The notes below the pieces were generated by a model. It saw nothing but the letters and a program-made list of their open reading frames with translations. It made no database searches and was not told where the DNA came from. This document shows positions 48,978 through 57,140 of a stretch of 64,000 nt of DNA, piece by piece; position 1 is the stretch's first letter; every line of letters starts with the position of its first letter. A program made the translations under genes and the position numbers. Location: assembly GCA_963838795.1 (NCBI GenBank), contig CAWISL010000007.1, positions 186,001 through 250,000 of the forward strand. Reading direction: 5' to 3'. Source of the stretch: JAIBJN01 sp963838795. Its GTDB lineage: Bacteria; Actinomycetota; Thermoleophilia; Gaiellales; Gaiellaceae.

Positions 48978-50081
48978 CTAATCCTCGAAGGCCGGCGAGA
49001 CGATGACCGAGTAGCCTTGCGCCTCGAGCAGGTCGGCGGCGCGGCGCGCGGACTCCTCGCCGGCCACGAGCACGTTCAGCGTCCCGCCGCGTTCGGGCGA
49101 GAGGTGGTCGAGCTCGAAGTCCTCGATGTTGATCTGCTCGGCGCCGAGCGCCTGCGTGATCCCGGAGAGCACGCCCGGCCGGTCCGGGACGTGCACCCGT
49201 ACCCGCTGCATGGTCCCGGGATCGTCGTACGCCCCGGCCAGGAGCCGGCGCCGGTTGCCGCCCGCCTCGCCGATCCAGCGCGCGACCCAGCCGGCGTCGC
49301 GCGTCTCGAGCGCGCGCTCGAGCTCCTCCACCCGGCGTCGGTGCTCGGAGAGCGAGGCGCGCAGCTCGTCGGCGTTGTCGAGGAAGATGTCGATCCAGAT
49401 GCGCGGGTTGGCGCCGGCCACGCGCGTCATGTCGCGCAGCGACCCGCCCGCGCCGGCGAGCGGCTCGTGCCCGTCCACGCGAACCGAGCCGGCGTGGTTC
49501 AGGACGACGTTCGCGAGCGCGTGCGGCAGGTGGCTGGTGAGCGCGAGAAGGCGGTCGTGCGCGACCGGGTCGATCGCCACCGGCACGGCGCCGAGCGAGG
49601 CGACGAACCCGTGCAGGAGGCGGTAGCGCTCGGGCTCCGTCTCGGCGACCGGCGTCAGAAACCAGGTAGCGCCTTCGAAGAGCTGCTCGCTCCCGCTCGT
49701 CGGCCCCCGCGCTTCCGAGCCGCAGACGGGGTGTCCGCCGATGAAGCGGATCCGGTCGGGGACGGCGGCGCAGAGCGCGGCCTTCGTCGAGCCCACGTCG
49801 GTGACGGTGGCGGCGGGGCCCGCCGCGTCCAGCACCTCCCCGATCCGCTCCCTGAGCGTCGCGACCGGCGTGGCAACGACGACGAGATCGGCCTCCTCCA
49901 CGGCAGCGACCATGCTGCCCGCCGGCGCGTCCAGCGCGCCGCGCTCGGCGGCGAGAGCCAGGAACTCGGGGTCGGCGTCGTAGCCGGCGACGTGACCGAT
50001 TCCCGGCGCGCTTGGCGGCGAGCCCGACCGAGGCGCCGATCAGCCCGGTGCCCACGACGGCGAGCTTCTGAACGTCAGCAT
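48978..50081 (-). CDS. tyrA: Prephenate dehydrogenase with ACT domain (TyrA), interrupted by an apparent +1 frameshift
   Basis: N-terminal Rossmann piece VVGTGLIGASVGLAAKRAG lies in one frame (from about 50073) and the rest, from IGHVAGYDADPEF on, in the next: VVVATPVATL, GGHPVCGSEARGP, LTSHLPHALANVVL, then an ACT domain (VRVHVPDRPGVLSGITQALG). Dropping one base from the CCC at 50002-50004 joins them. The start is also a problem: the ATG at 50081 (overlapping the DAHP synthase stop, TGATG) is out of frame by one missing base, and the next candidate is GTG 50055 within the Rossmann strand. Confidence 0.85.
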
Positions 50082-51436
50082 CAGCGAAGGCGCTGGAGCT
50101 CGGCGAGCCGGAAAGCGAGGTCGAGCGACTGGCGCGCGTTCAGACGCGGGTCGCAGAGCGTCATGTAGCGAGCGTTCAGCTGCTCTTCGACGACGGCCTC
50201 GGCGCCCCCGAGGCACTCGGTGACGTCCTCCCCCGTGAACTCGAGGTGGATGCCCCCGGGCCACACACGCTCCTTGCGACACGCGGCGAAGAAGCCTTCG
50301 ATCTCGCCCATGATCGCGTCGAAGCGCCGCGTCTTGAAGCCGGACTCGGTGGTGAAGACGTTGGCGTGCATGGGATCGGAGGTCCACAGAACCGGCTGGC
50401 CCGAGTCCCGCACCGCCCGGAGGATGGGCGGGAGGAGGTCGAACACCTTGTCGGCGCCCATGCGCGCGATCAGGGTGAGCCGCCCGGGGATGCGCTCCGG
50501 GTTGAGGCGCTCGCAGAGCTCGAGGATCTCGTCGGGCGTCGCCGTCGGGCCGACCTTCAGCCCGAGCGGGTTGTGCACGCCGGAGAAGAACTCCACGTGG
50601 GCGCCGTCAGGCTGGCGCGTGCGCTCCCCGATCCAGAGCATGTGCGCCGAGCAGTCGTACCAGTCTCCCGTGGTCGAGTCGCGCCGCGTGAGCGCCTCCT
50701 CGTAGTCGAGGACGAGGCCCTCGTGGCTCGTCCAGACGTCCACCTGGTGGAGCTGCGACTCCGCCGAGAGGTCGATCCCGCAGGCGGCCATGAAGCGGAG
50801 CGCGCGCTCGATCTCGGACGCGAGCTGCTCGTACCGGCGGCCCTCGGGCGAGGAGGCGACGAACTCCTGGTTCCACTCGTGGACGCGCATCAGGTCCGCG
50901 TATCCGCCCTTCGTGAACGCGCGCACGAGGTTGAGCGTCGCGGTGGCGTGGTTGTAGGCCTGCACCATGCGGTCGGGGTCGGGGATGCGGGCCTCGGCCG
51001 TGGGCGCGTCGTCGTGCACCATGTGGCCGCGGAAGGAGGGGATCTCGACGCCGCCGACGTCCTCGGTCGGCGACGTCCGCGCCTTGGCGAGCTGACCTGC
51101 GATCCGCCCCACCTTCACCACCGGGAGCGTGGCGCCGTAGGTGAGGACAGCCGCCATCTGCAGCAGGATCTTCAGCTTCTCGCGGATGTGCACCGCCGAA
51201 AGATCGTGGAACGACTCCGCGCACTCGCCGGCCTGGAGGAGGAATGCCCTCCCCGCGGCCGCCTCGGCGAGCGCGGCCCTGAGCTGGCGCGCCTCGCCCG
51301 CGAAGACGAGCGGCGGCACGACGGCGAGCCGCGCGCGGGCGGCCTCGGTCCGCTCCTCGCTCGGCCAGTCCGGCTGGTGGAGCGCGGGCTTCGAGCGCCA
51401 CGAGGAGGGCGTCCAGACGGGCTTCGTCACAGCCAT
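50081..51436 (-). CDS. aroF: Class II 3-deoxy-D-arabino-heptulosonate 7-phosphate synthase
   Basis: 451 residues from ATG 51436. Plant/mycobacterial-type DAHP synthase, the first step of the shikimate pathway. Seen: WTPSSWRSKPALHQPDWP, QAGECAESF (metal Cys), KVGRIAGQLAKARTS, DYEEALTR, HMLWIGERTRQPDGAHVEFF, IARMGADKV, SDPMHANVFTTESGFKTR, HLEFTGEDVTECLGG. First gene of a DAHPS-tyrA-aroA-cmk-plsC-der run with a TAGACT -10 box 9 nt upstream. The symbol varies between genomes (aroF/aroG). Confidence 0.95.
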   Translation of the reverse strand: MAVTKPVWTPSSWRSKPALHQPDWPSEERTEAARARLAVVPPLVFAGEARQLRAALAEAAAGRAFLLQAGECAESFHDLSAVHIREKLKILLQMAAVLTYGATLPVVKVGRIAGQLAKARTSPTEDVGGVEIPSFRGHMVHDDAPTAEARIPDPDRMVQAYNHATATLNLVRAFTKGGYADLMRVHEWNQEFVASSPEGRRYEQLASEIERALRFMAACGIDLSAESQLHQVDVWTSHEGLVLDYEEALTRRDSTTGDWYDCSAHMLWIGERTRQPDGAHVEFFSGVHNPLGLKVGPTATPDEILELCERLNPERIPGRLTLIARMGADKVFDLLPPILRAVRDSGQPVLWTSDPMHANVFTTESGFKTRRFDAIMGEIEGFFAACRKERVWPGGIHLEFTGEDVTECLGGAEAVVEEQLNARYMTLCDPRLNARQSLDLAFRLAELQRLR

Positions 51437-51445
51437 CGGCTAATC

Positions 51446-51451
51446 AGTCTA
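51446..51451 (-). promoter_or_regulatory. Putative -10 box of the DAHP synthase operon
   Basis: TAGACT on the minus strand, exactly 9 nt before the ATG. Divergent to the trpS promoter; the 93-bp gap between the two genes contains nothing else I can name. Confidence 0.5.
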
Positions 51452-51514
51452 AGGAGGATTGGCGGAACGTCGCTCGTCACAGCTGCGTTTCGTCAAGCGT
51501 CCTAATTGGTGAGG

Positions 51515-51520
51515 GATAAT
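51515..51520 (+). promoter_or_regulatory. Putative -10 box of trpS
   Basis: GATAAT, 9 nt before the preferred GTG at 51530. This placement argues against the longer start at TTG 51506, which would lie upstream of the transcript. Confidence 0.5.
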
Positions 51521-51529
51521 CGGCGCGAC

Positions 51530-52510
51530 GTGCGCGTTCTCTCGGGGATCCAGCCGACGGGCGAGAAGCACCTCGGCAACTACGCCGGCGCCATTCGCCG
51601 CTGGGTGGCCCAGCAGCACGAGATGGACGCGTTCCATCCGATCGTCGACCTGCACGCGATCACGGTTCCGCAGGAGCCGGACGAGCTGCGGGAGGCGACA
51701 CTCGACCTCTCGGCGCTCCTGATCGCCTGCGGCCTCGACCCGGACGCGTGCACCCTCTTCGTGCAGAGCCACGTGCCCGAGCATCCGCGGCTCTCCTGGG
51801 TGCTGGAATGCATGACGCCCTACGGGGAGCTCCGGCGCATGCCGCAGTTTCGGGAGAAGTCGGCCGCGCAGACGAGCTTCTCGGTGGGGCTCGTGACCTA
51901 CCCGGTGCTGCAGGCGGCCGACATCCTCCTCTACGACGCCGACGTGGTCCCGGTCGGGGAGGACCAGCGCCAGCACCTGGAGCTCGCGCGCGACATCGCG
52001 CAGCGGTTCAACCAGCGCTTCGGCGAGACGTTCGTCGTGCCCGAGGGGACCTACGGCGAGCTCGGCGCGAAGATCATGGACCTCCAGGAGCCCGAGAGCC
52101 GCATGTCGACGTCGCTCTCGTCCGAACTCGGTCTCGTCAAGGTGCTGGATCCCCCCGACACGATCCGGCGCAAGGTGCGCTCGGCGGTCACGGACTCCGG
52201 GCGCGAGGTCGTCAGGGCCGAGGACAAGCCCGGCGTCACGAACCTGATCGAGATCATGGCGGTGGCGACGGGCCAGTCACCCGAGGCGATCGAAGCGCGC
52301 TACGACGGGGCCGGCTACGGGCGGTTCAAGGAGGAGGTCGCGGAGGCCGTCGTCGAGCTCCTCGACCCCATTCGACTCCGCTACGGCGAGCTGCGCGGAG
52401 ACCCCGCCGAGCTCGCCGCAATCCTCGCCCAGGGCGCCGCGAAGGCACACACGATCGCCGCGGCGACCCTGAAGCGGGTGCACGAGCGCGTCGGCTTCGT
52501 CCCGCCCTGA
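51530..52510 (+). CDS. trpS: Tryptophanyl-tRNA synthetase
   Basis: 326 residues from GTG 51530 (VRVLSGIQPTGEKHLGNYAGA). Class I motifs HLGN (HIGH) and RMSTS (KMSKS); QAADILLYDADVVPVGEDQRQHLELARD is typical of bacterial TrpRS. Normal length. A longer start at 51506 is unlikely because a -10 box lies inside that extension. Confidence 0.96.
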   Translation: MRVLSGIQPTGEKHLGNYAGAIRRWVAQQHEMDAFHPIVDLHAITVPQEPDELREATLDLSALLIACGLDPDACTLFVQSHVPEHPRLSWVLECMTPYGELRRMPQFREKSAAQTSFSVGLVTYPVLQAADILLYDADVVPVGEDQRQHLELARDIAQRFNQRFGETFVVPEGTYGELGAKIMDLQEPESRMSTSLSSELGLVKVLDPPDTIRRKVRSAVTDSGREVVRAEDKPGVTNLIEIMAVATGQSPEAIEARYDGAGYGRFKEEVAEAVVELLDPIRLRYGELRGDPAELAAILAQGAAKAHTIAAATLKRVHERVGFVPP

Positions 52511-52516
52511 GCCGCC

Positions 52517-53137
52517 GTGTACATCGCCCCCGACGGCTCCTACTCGGCGACCTATCCGAGCATCCGCCGGCGCCTGGGGGCGGGCGCGATCGACTGGACT
52601 CTCTGCTGGGTCGTCTTCCTGATCGCCTCGATCGTCGGCGGGATCGTCCAGGGGATCGGCGTGACGAGCCTCGACGCCGGCGATCTCGGCGGGATTCCCG
52701 GCGTGGCGCTGATCGTCCTCTCGCAGCTCATCGTGGCCGCGTCGATCGTCGCCTACTTCGCGTTCTACTGGGCTCAGGGCTCGACCCTCGGGATGCGCGC
52801 GCTCGACTTCGAGCTCGTCCGCGACGCGACGGGAGGGCCTCCCGGCTGGATGCGGACGGTGCCCCGGGCGATCGTCTCCTGGCTGATCGCGCTCGCCATC
52901 GTGAACGTCTATTTCGCCTCCTCGGGCCGGCCGGAGGACGACCCGTTCAACGCCTATGAGCGCACACTGATCGCCGCCTCGGTCGCGGTAGCCGCCGTCG
53001 GCGTTGCGGCGAAGGTCTGGATGCTCGTCGACGGCCGTCGCCGCTCGGCCTTCGACCGGCTCTTCGGCCTCGTCTACGTGGAGGAGTTCGTGTTCACGCA
53101 CGCCCGCCGCTCCCCCTGGGCGGAGGACACGCGCTAA
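52517..53137 (+). CDS. RDD family membrane protein
   Basis: 206 residues from GTG 52517, 6 bp after trpS. RRRLGAGAIDWTLCWVVFLIA with the Arg-Asp pair, three to four transmembrane segments (about 27-50, 68-92, 118-136, 152-172), and STLGMRALDFELV. RDD proteins have been linked to ion transport, but most are unassigned. Its end overlaps the rluB end by 4 bp (convergent). Confidence 0.87.
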   Translation: MYIAPDGSYSATYPSIRRRLGAGAIDWTLCWVVFLIASIVGGIVQGIGVTSLDAGDLGGIPGVALIVLSQLIVAASIVAYFAFYWAQGSTLGMRALDFELVRDATGGPPGWMRTVPRAIVSWLIALAIVNVYFASSGRPEDDPFNAYERTLIAASVAVAAVGVAAKVWMLVDGRRRSAFDRLFGLVYVEEFVFTHARRSPWAEDTR

Positions 53138-53823
53138 GCGGTCGCCGCGCGCAGGGCTGCGACCTCCTCTGGCGTGAGCACACGCCATTCGCCGGGCTCG
53201 ATGCCCTCCAGCGTCAGGCCAGCGTACTCGCGGCGGTGGAGGCGGCGCACCGGGTGCCCGACCGCCTCGCACATGCGCTTCACCTGGTGCTTGCGTCCCT
53301 CGTGCAGCGTCAGCTCGAGGGTTGACGGTCCCAGGCGGTGCACGCCGGCGGGCGCGGTGCGACCGTCCTCGAGCTCGACGCCCTCGCCCAGGCGGTGCAC
53401 CGCCCCGTCGTCCGGCTCGCCCTCCACCTCGGCCTCGTAGACCTTGTCCACCTCGTAGCGCGGGTGCATGAGCCGGTGCGCGAGCGGCCCGTCGTTCGTG
53501 AGCAGGAGCGCCCCCGTCGTGTCCGCGTCGAGGCGTCCGACGGGAACGACCCGCTGCGCGAGGTCGACGAGGTCGACGACCGTCCGCCGCCCGTGGGGGT
53601 CGCTCGCCGTCGTCACCACGCCGGCCGGCTTGTGCAGGAGCACGTACGCAAGCGGCTCGAGCTCGAGCGGCCGGCCGTCCAGCTCGACCGTGTCGCCGGG
53701 CTCCACGAACGTCGCCAGCCCCGCGTCCTCCCCGTTCACGCGGACGCGTCCGCCCCGGATCAGCTCCTCCGCGCCCCGGCGGGAGGCGACCCCGGCCCGC
53801 GCGAGGTAGGCATTGAGGCGCAC
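53134..53823 (-). CDS. rluB: rRNA pseudouridine synthase (RsuA/RluB type)
   Basis: 229 residues from GTG 53823. N-terminal S4 domain (MRLNAYLARAGVASRRGAEE), then the catalytic domain with PVGRLDADTTGALLLTNDG (catalytic Asp in GRLD), HPRYEVDKVYEAEV, LHEGRKHQVKRMCEAVGHPV. RluB modifies 23S rRNA helix 89; the exact target is not certain from sequence. In other Gram-positives it follows scpAB, as here with one small gene between. Confidence 0.94.
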   Translation of the reverse strand: MRLNAYLARAGVASRRGAEELIRGGRVRVNGEDAGLATFVEPGDTVELDGRPLELEPLAYVLLHKPAGVVTTASDPHGRRTVVDLVDLAQRVVPVGRLDADTTGALLLTNDGPLAHRLMHPRYEVDKVYEAEVEGEPDDGAVHRLGEGVELEDGRTAPAGVHRLGPSTLELTLHEGRKHQVKRMCEAVGHPVRRLHRREYAGLTLEGIEPGEWRVLTPEEVAALRAATA

Positions 53824-53830
53824 TGCCCTG

Positions 53831-53838
53831 TAATTATC
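53831..53838. promoter_or_regulatory. Overlapping -10 boxes of rluB and the GYD gene
   Basis: TAATTATC: the minus strand reads GATAAT, 9 nt before the rluB GTG, and the plus strand reads TAATTA, 7 nt before the GYD GTG at 53844. The starts are 20 bp apart. Confidence 0.45.
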
Positions 53839-53843
53839 CCGGC

Positions 53844-54134
53844 GTGCCGATCTACATCACCCTGATGAAGTTCACGTCGCAGGGGATGACCGGCATCCCC
53901 GCTTGGCGCGATCGCGTCGAGGAGGCCGAGCGCGCGATCGAAGCGCGCGGCGGCAAGCTGCTCCACGCCTACGTCACCCTCGGGCGCTACGACGTGGTCG
54001 AGATCTTCGAGGCCCCCGACGACGAAACCGCCTACCAGGTCCTCATCGAGGTCGCCAAGCACGGGCAGGTGACGACGGAGACCCTCCGTGCCTTCACCCG
54101 CGAGGAGGCCGAGCGGATCGTCAAGGACTCCTAG
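53844..54134 (+). CDS. GYD domain protein
   Basis: 96 residues from GTG 53844. A small alpha/beta-barrel-like domain: IYITLMKFTSQGMTGI at the start, RVEEAERAIEARGGKLLHAYVTLGRYDVVEIFEAPDD with the naming G-x-YD motif, then LIEVAKHGQVTTETLRAF. GYD proteins are widespread with no settled function. The stop is part of a hairpin shared with the scpB stop. Confidence 0.88.
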   Translation: MPIYITLMKFTSQGMTGIPAWRDRVEEAERAIEARGGKLLHAYVTLGRYDVVEIFEAPDDETAYQVLIEVAKHGQVTTETLRAFTREEAERIVKDS

Positions 54135-54152
54135 GGGGTTTCCTCCTAGGAG
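54128..54152. terminator. Bidirectional terminator-like hairpin containing both stop codons
   Basis: CTCCTAGG (54128-54135) and CCTAGGAG (54145-54152) form a perfect 8-bp stem with a 9-nt loop. The TAG of the GYD gene lies in one arm and the TAG of scpB in the other. No T-tract follows, so efficiency is uncertain. Confidence 0.5.
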
Positions 54153-54745
54153 GCTTCGGCAGGACGGCGCGCCACGCCCTCCAGGCGCGAGCGCAGCTCG
54201 TCGACCTCGCCGCCGAGCTCGTCGAGCTCGGGCAGCTCCGACCGGTCGGCGAGCCCGAAGACCCGTTCGAAGAGGGGCGTCGTCTCGTAGCGGACGGCGC
54301 CGCCCTCCCGCTCGCGCCCGGCCTCCGCGATCAGGCCGCGCTCGACGAGGCCCGCGACCGCCGAGTCGGCGGCGACGCCCCGGACGCGGGCGATCTCGGG
54401 TCGCGACACCGGCCCGAGGTAGGCGACGATCGCGAGCGTCTCGAGCGACGCCTGGGTGAGGCCGCGCTGAACCGGACGCTCGACGAGCCGCGCGCAGGCC
54501 TCCGCCGCCTCGCGCGCGGCCCGGAAGGCATATCCGCCGGCAACATGCTCCAGCACGACGCCGCTCCGTCCCTCGCGGAAGCGCCCTGCGATGAGGCCGA
54601 GCGCGGTCTCGACCCTTTCCGAGCCCTCCTCGGTCACGGTGGCCAGCTCTTCGATGGAGAGCGGCTTCGAGGCGATCACGAGCAGGGCCTCGACGGTGCG
54701 CGCGAGCCGGTCGACGGGGTTCTCTACGAGGCGGAGGCGTTCCAT
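54146..54745 (-). CDS. scpB: Segregation and condensation protein B
   Basis: 199 residues from ATG 54745, overlapping scpA by 22 bp. Two winged helices: ARTVEALLVIASKPLSIEELA and LTQASLETLAIVAYLGPVSRPEIARVRGVAADSAVAGLVERGLI. ScpB is the dimeric kite partner in the SMC-ScpAB complex; the SMC gene here (13.2-15.4 kb) encodes a shortened arm. Confidence 0.95.
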   Translation of the reverse strand: MERLRLVENPVDRLARTVEALLVIASKPLSIEELATVTEEGSERVETALGLIAGRFREGRSGVVLEHVAGGYAFRAAREAAEACARLVERPVQRGLTQASLETLAIVAYLGPVSRPEIARVRGVAADSAVAGLVERGLIAEAGREREGGAVRYETTPLFERVFGLADRSELPELDELGGEVDELRSRLEGVARRPAEAS

Positions 54746-55452
54746 ACCGTGATCGGTTCGAAGGGGCCGGCCTGCGCTATCCGGGCCTCGTCCCGCTTGC
54801 CCAGCTCGAGGAGGGCGAGGAAGGCGACGATCTGCTCGATGCGCGACAGCCGGTCGACCTCCGAGTCGAAGGCGAAGCGGCCGCGAGAGGCCAGAAGCGA
54901 GCGGAAGCGCTCGACGAAGCGGGCGAGCGGCGGGTAGGAGAGAACGAGGTGCCCGAGCGAGGGCTCGGGCGGCACGGCGGCGAGCGAGCGCAGCGCGAGG
55001 GCCAACCGGGCGGGCTCCTGGCGGGTCAGAGAGAGGACAGGCACGGGCGCGAGCGGCGCCGCGCCGAGGCGGAAGTAGCGGTCCGACTCGGCAGCGAGCC
55101 GCTCCTCGAGCCAGCCCGCCGCGGCCCGGAAGCGTCGGTAGGCCGCGAGCCGTTCGGCCAGCTCCTCGGCGGCGTCTTCGGGATCCAGGCCCTCGAGGTC
55201 GAGCTCCTCTCCTGGAAAGAGACCGCGTGCCTTCAGCTCGAGCAAAGCGGCGACCAGCACCAGGAACTCGCCGCATGCCTCCAGGTCGAGCTCGCCCCGC
55301 TCGGCGCGCGATTCGACGAAGGCTACGACGACCTCGACCACGTCGACGTCTCGAAGCTCGAGCTCCTCGCGGAGGACGAGCGTGAGGAGCAGGTCGAACG
55401 GTCCCTCGAACGCGTCGAGGTCGAGGGGTAGCTCGCGCACCGCGACCGCCAT
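54724..55452 (-). CDS. scpA: Segregation and condensation protein A
   Basis: 242 residues from the start at 55452. Kleisin: DAFEGPFDLLLTLVLREELELRDV at the N-terminus (contacts the SMC neck), LVLVAALLELKARGLFP, and a C-terminal winged helix (SRIEQIVAFLALLELGKRDEARIAQ) that binds the SMC head. Length normal. Confidence 0.95.
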   Translation of the reverse strand: MAVAVRELPLDLDAFEGPFDLLLTLVLREELELRDVDVVEVVVAFVESRAERGELDLEACGEFLVLVAALLELKARGLFPGEELDLEGLDPEDAAEELAERLAAYRRFRAAAGWLEERLAAESDRYFRLGAAPLAPVPVLSLTRQEPARLALALRSLAAVPPEPSLGHLVLSYPPLARFVERFRSLLASRGRFAFDSEVDRLSRIEQIVAFLALLELGKRDEARIAQAGPFEPITVWNASAS

Positions 55453-55471
55453 GGCCGCGATGCTAGAGGCC

Positions 55472-56377
55472 CTACCGGACGCGACCCTTGGGCACGGCCA
55501 TCGTCGGCCCTTCGGGAGGCGAGGGCGGCGGCGGAGCCGGCCGCGTGTCCCTCCCCTGGCGCCGCTGCGACCAGACGAAGGCGATGAGCGCGAGCACGAA
55601 GACGACGATCGAGACCCAGGCGTTCAGCCGCAGATCGAGGTACTCGTGCGCCTCGTCGATGCGGAGGAGCTCCATCCCGAAGCGCCCGACGCAGTACCAG
55701 AGGACGTAGAGGCAGAAAAGCCCGGGCGGCTTCAGGCTGAAGCGCCGGTCGACGAGCAGCAGGACCGCGACGCCCAGCAGGTTCCACAGAGACTCGTAGA
55801 GGAAGGTGGGATGGAACGTCTCGACGAGCGCATAGTCGCCAGGCCGGTTCTCGAGCGAGATCTCGACCGCCCAGGGCAGGTCGCTCGGCTTCCCGAAGAG
55901 CTCCTGGTTGAAGTAGTTGCCCCAGCGGCCGATCGCCTGGGCGAGCAGCAGGCCCGGCGCGACCGCATCCATGAAGGCGTAGACGCTTTCGCCCGCGCGG
56001 TGGACGATCCAGGCGCCGACGAGCGTCCCGGCGGCGATGCCGCCCCAGACGCCGAGACCGCCCTCCCAGACGGCGAACGGCTCCCACCACTCGTCGTCGA
56101 CGGTGCTCCAGCTCGTGGCGACGTGGTAGAGGCGCGCGCCGACGATCCCGGCGAGGACGCCCCACATCGCCACGCGGAAGACCAGATCTCCTCGTGGATC
56201 GCTCCAGAACGCCCAGCGGCCCGTCCAGCGCCGCCCGGTCAGCCACGTCGCCGCGGCGATGCCGAGCAGCAGCATCAGGCCGTAGGCGTGGATCTGCACC
56301 GGCCCGAGATCGATCTCGCCGCTGGACGGGCTCGGGAACGAGCCCAGCAGGGCTCCTAGTGTCCCGAGCGCCGGCAC
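55472..56377 (-). CDS. lgt: Prolipoprotein diacylglyceryl transferase
   Basis: 301 residues from the start at 56377. A seven-helix membrane enzyme that adds diacylglycerol to lipobox Cys. Seen: IQIHAYGLMLLLG-like VQIHAYGLMLL with the key His, GARLYHV, and the signature GRWGNYFNQELFG (usually GRIGNFFNQE). A Pro-rich basic tail is cytoplasmic. A substrate in this window is the DUF3352 lipoprotein. Confidence 0.95.
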   Translation of the reverse strand: MPALGTLGALLGSFPSPSSGEIDLGPVQIHAYGLMLLLGIAAATWLTGRRWTGRWAFWSDPRGDLVFRVAMWGVLAGIVGARLYHVATSWSTVDDEWWEPFAVWEGGLGVWGGIAAGTLVGAWIVHRAGESVYAFMDAVAPGLLLAQAIGRWGNYFNQELFGKPSDLPWAVEISLENRPGDYALVETFHPTFLYESLWNLLGVAVLLLVDRRFSLKPPGLFCLYVLWYCVGRFGMELLRIDEAHEYLDLRLNAWVSIVVFVLALIAFVWSQRRQGRDTRPAPPPPSPPEGPTMAVPKGRVR

Positions 56378-56406
56378 GGGCGAGAGCCTACCGGCTCGGT
56401 CAGCCG

Positions 56407-56631
56407 CTAGACGAGGATCTTGAGCGCCAAGTCGGGGGAGCAGCCCTGGCGAAGAAGGTCGGTGGCCAGGTGGAGGTCGACGTAGGCCAGGTCGGCGAGC
56501 CGCCTGGCCTCGGAGGCCGGATAGCCGGCCCGCTCGAGCTCCTCCGTCCGCCAGATCCTGACGAGCTCCGCTTCGGCGTCAAATTCGAGATCGAGTTCTA
56601 CCGCAGGCATCGTGGTCTCGTTTCGTTCCAT
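56407..56631 (-). CDS. Small hypothetical protein
   Basis: 74 residues from ATG 56631 (AAGG 8 nt upstream); alternatives are at 56610 and 56664. Acidic N-terminus (VELDLEFDAEAELVRIW) and a helical segment ASEARRLADLAYVDLHLATDLLRQGCSPDLALKIL. No family recognised. Codon usage is like its neighbours, which supports it being coding. Confidence 0.55.
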   Translation of the reverse strand: MERNETTMPAVELDLEFDAEAELVRIWRTEELERAGYPASEARRLADLAYVDLHLATDLLRQGCSPDLALKILV

Positions 56632-56726
56632 TGATCTACCTTCACCTTCGGTAAGAACGAGCATGCGGTTGTCCCCCGACCGGGGGAAGTCCTCGATTAA
56701 CGCGCCCCTAATACGAGATTCACACT

Positions 56727-56891
56727 GGAGGGCTGGCCGGGACGTCGCTCGTCGCCGGGGTGCGATGGTCGTTCCGAGACAAGGACGCAGGGAGCGTTTC
56801 GTAGCCGGAGGCTACGGGCGCGACTGAGGACGCCGCTCTCGGGGCGAGCAGCGCGGCCTGGCGGCACAGGCTGGGTTCCGGCCAGCCCTCC
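56727..56891. repeat. Hairpin element, family 2, copy Y
   Basis: 165 bp with perfect 14-bp inverted ends (GGAGGGCTGGCCGG at 56727-56740; its complement at 56878-56891). The centre GTAGCC-GGA-GGCTAC (56801-56815) and flanks (AAGGACGCAGG, GAGGACGC, CAGCGCGGCC) match copy X at 22360-22523, while the end arms differ in sequence yet pair in both. It fills most of the 297-bp space between two divergent small genes; the rest of that space (56632-56726, 56892-56928) shows no other feature. Confidence 0.78.
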
Positions 56892-56928
56892 CAGGGAAGA
56901 TTCCGGGCGGCCAGGGCGTCTTGTGGGC

Positions 56929-57135
56929 ATGAGCAAGCAGAGGATTGACCTCCTCGATCTGCACCCGGCCGGCGTCGTCGGATCGTTCCTCGGTGCCCGC
57001 TCCCAGCAGGGCCCCGCGCCCCGTGACGCCGAGCCAGAGGTCTACGAGCCGCGTCGGAGCTTCGTCCGGCGCCTCGTCGCCGCCTACCGCGCCCGCCGGG
57101 CCGGGGCCGCCAGCGCGGAGAGCGGTCGCGCCTAG
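56929..57135 (+). CDS. Small hypothetical protein
   Basis: 68 residues from ATG 56929 (a GTG at 56923 adds two residues). Sequence starts SKQRIDLLDLHPAGVVGSFLG and ends with a basic helix RRSFVRRLVAAYRARRAG that could be membrane-surface or nucleic-acid binding. No family recognised; convergent with dnaE, 5 bp apart. Confidence 0.45.
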   Translation: MSKQRIDLLDLHPAGVVGSFLGARSQQGPAPRDAEPEVYEPRRSFVRRLVAAYRARRAGAASAESGRA

Positions 57136-57140
57136 CGCCC

